Shown here: piece after piece, positions 63,785 to 64,000 of the stretch
How the letters are laid out: each line of letters opens with the position of its first letter
Position numbering within the stretch: position 1 is the stretch's first letter
Source of the DNA: Sacculina carcini
Taxonomy: Eukaryota; Arthropoda; Thecostraca; Sacculinidae
Length of the DNA: 64,000 bases
Direction of reading: 5' to 3'
NCBI GenBank assembly: GCA_916048095.2
Contig: OU696588.1
Location: forward strand, 6,248,501-6,312,500
Position numbers and translations under genes: made by a program
Notes under the pieces: generated by a model
What the model was told of the DNA's origin: nothing
Database searches by the model: none
The model's input: only the letters and a program-made list of their open reading frames with translations

Positions 63785-64000
63785 GTTGGTTTTATGCTTG
63801 TATGTGCTTGTGTGTGTGTGTATGGGTGTGTTGGTGTGATGTTTTGGTCATACATGGTGTGAATAACACCTGTTTTGAAACGAAGAAGGATTAGTGGCTG
63901 TCAGAGGTGTTTTTCCACCTGTCTGTCCGCTTATACCTGTATATATGTGCGTGTGGTCCTTTTGCCCATACATCATGTTCACCTGCCGAAGAATGCCGAA
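63783..64000. other. Unassigned TG-rich DNA at the window edge
   Basis: No gene or element end could be supported. Confidence 0.5.

Overview
This window looks like a heterochromatin-like stretch of an invertebrate (non-vertebrate metazoan) genome. The DNA is AT-rich and full of (CA)n tracts. It contains no recognisable host gene, rRNA or tRNA. Almost all of it is transposable elements nested inside one another. The species cannot be named from the sequence. The mixture of Mag-like and other Ty3/Gypsy elements, CR1/L2/Jockey-type LINEs, a restriction-like-endonuclease (RLE) LINE, hAT and Tc1/mariner elements fits an invertebrate animal.

Layout. 1-2.5 kb: AT-rich DNA, a BEL/Pao-like LTR remnant and a 31-bp minisatellite. 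2.55-10.36 kb: LINE-1, a Jockey/CR1-type LINE split by Gypsy-1 (3796-9953, GTAC target duplication). 10.5-14.0 kb: LINE-R copy 1, a GC-rich RLE LINE sitting inside a (CA)n array. 15.27-22.71 kb: a truncated hAT element (8-bp TSD) split by Gypsy-F and carrying a small hAT MITE. 22.8-38.8 kb: Gypsy-A, a Mag-like element carrying a second MITE in gag, split by Gypsy-B, which is itself split by Gypsy-C and a SINE-like insert, and split again by a Tc1/mariner element with repeat-built TIRs. 38.8-46.7 kb: LINE-G, split by LINE-I, which is split by Gypsy-H. 46.7-60.4 kb: LINE-2, split by Gypsy-E, which is split by the intact Gypsy-D. 60.5-63.7 kb: LINE-R copy 2 on the minus strand, again inside (CA)n.

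How the parts work. The LTR elements use two expression strategies. Gypsy-1, A and F (tRNA-Trp-type primer site) and E have separate gag and pol in a -1 relation, with slippery heptamers at or before the gag stop. Gypsy-B, C, D and H have gag-pol in one frame, and the gag ATG is formed by the last base of the LTR plus the TG of the primer-binding site. Only Gypsy-D has an uninterrupted 1434-residue gag-pol and nearly identical LTRs; all the others carry stops, frameshifts or insertions.

Most interesting. LINE-R has an N-terminus that reads as a nuclear-receptor-type C4 zinc-finger pair, then a PHD finger, then RT and an RLE domain, and both copies lie in (CA)n tracts in the same orientation relative to the target. 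LINE-2 has ORF1 and ORF2 in the same frame, separated by a single UGA in the known leaky context UGA-CUA. All functional statements are read from sequence and family knowledge; no alignment or database search was run.
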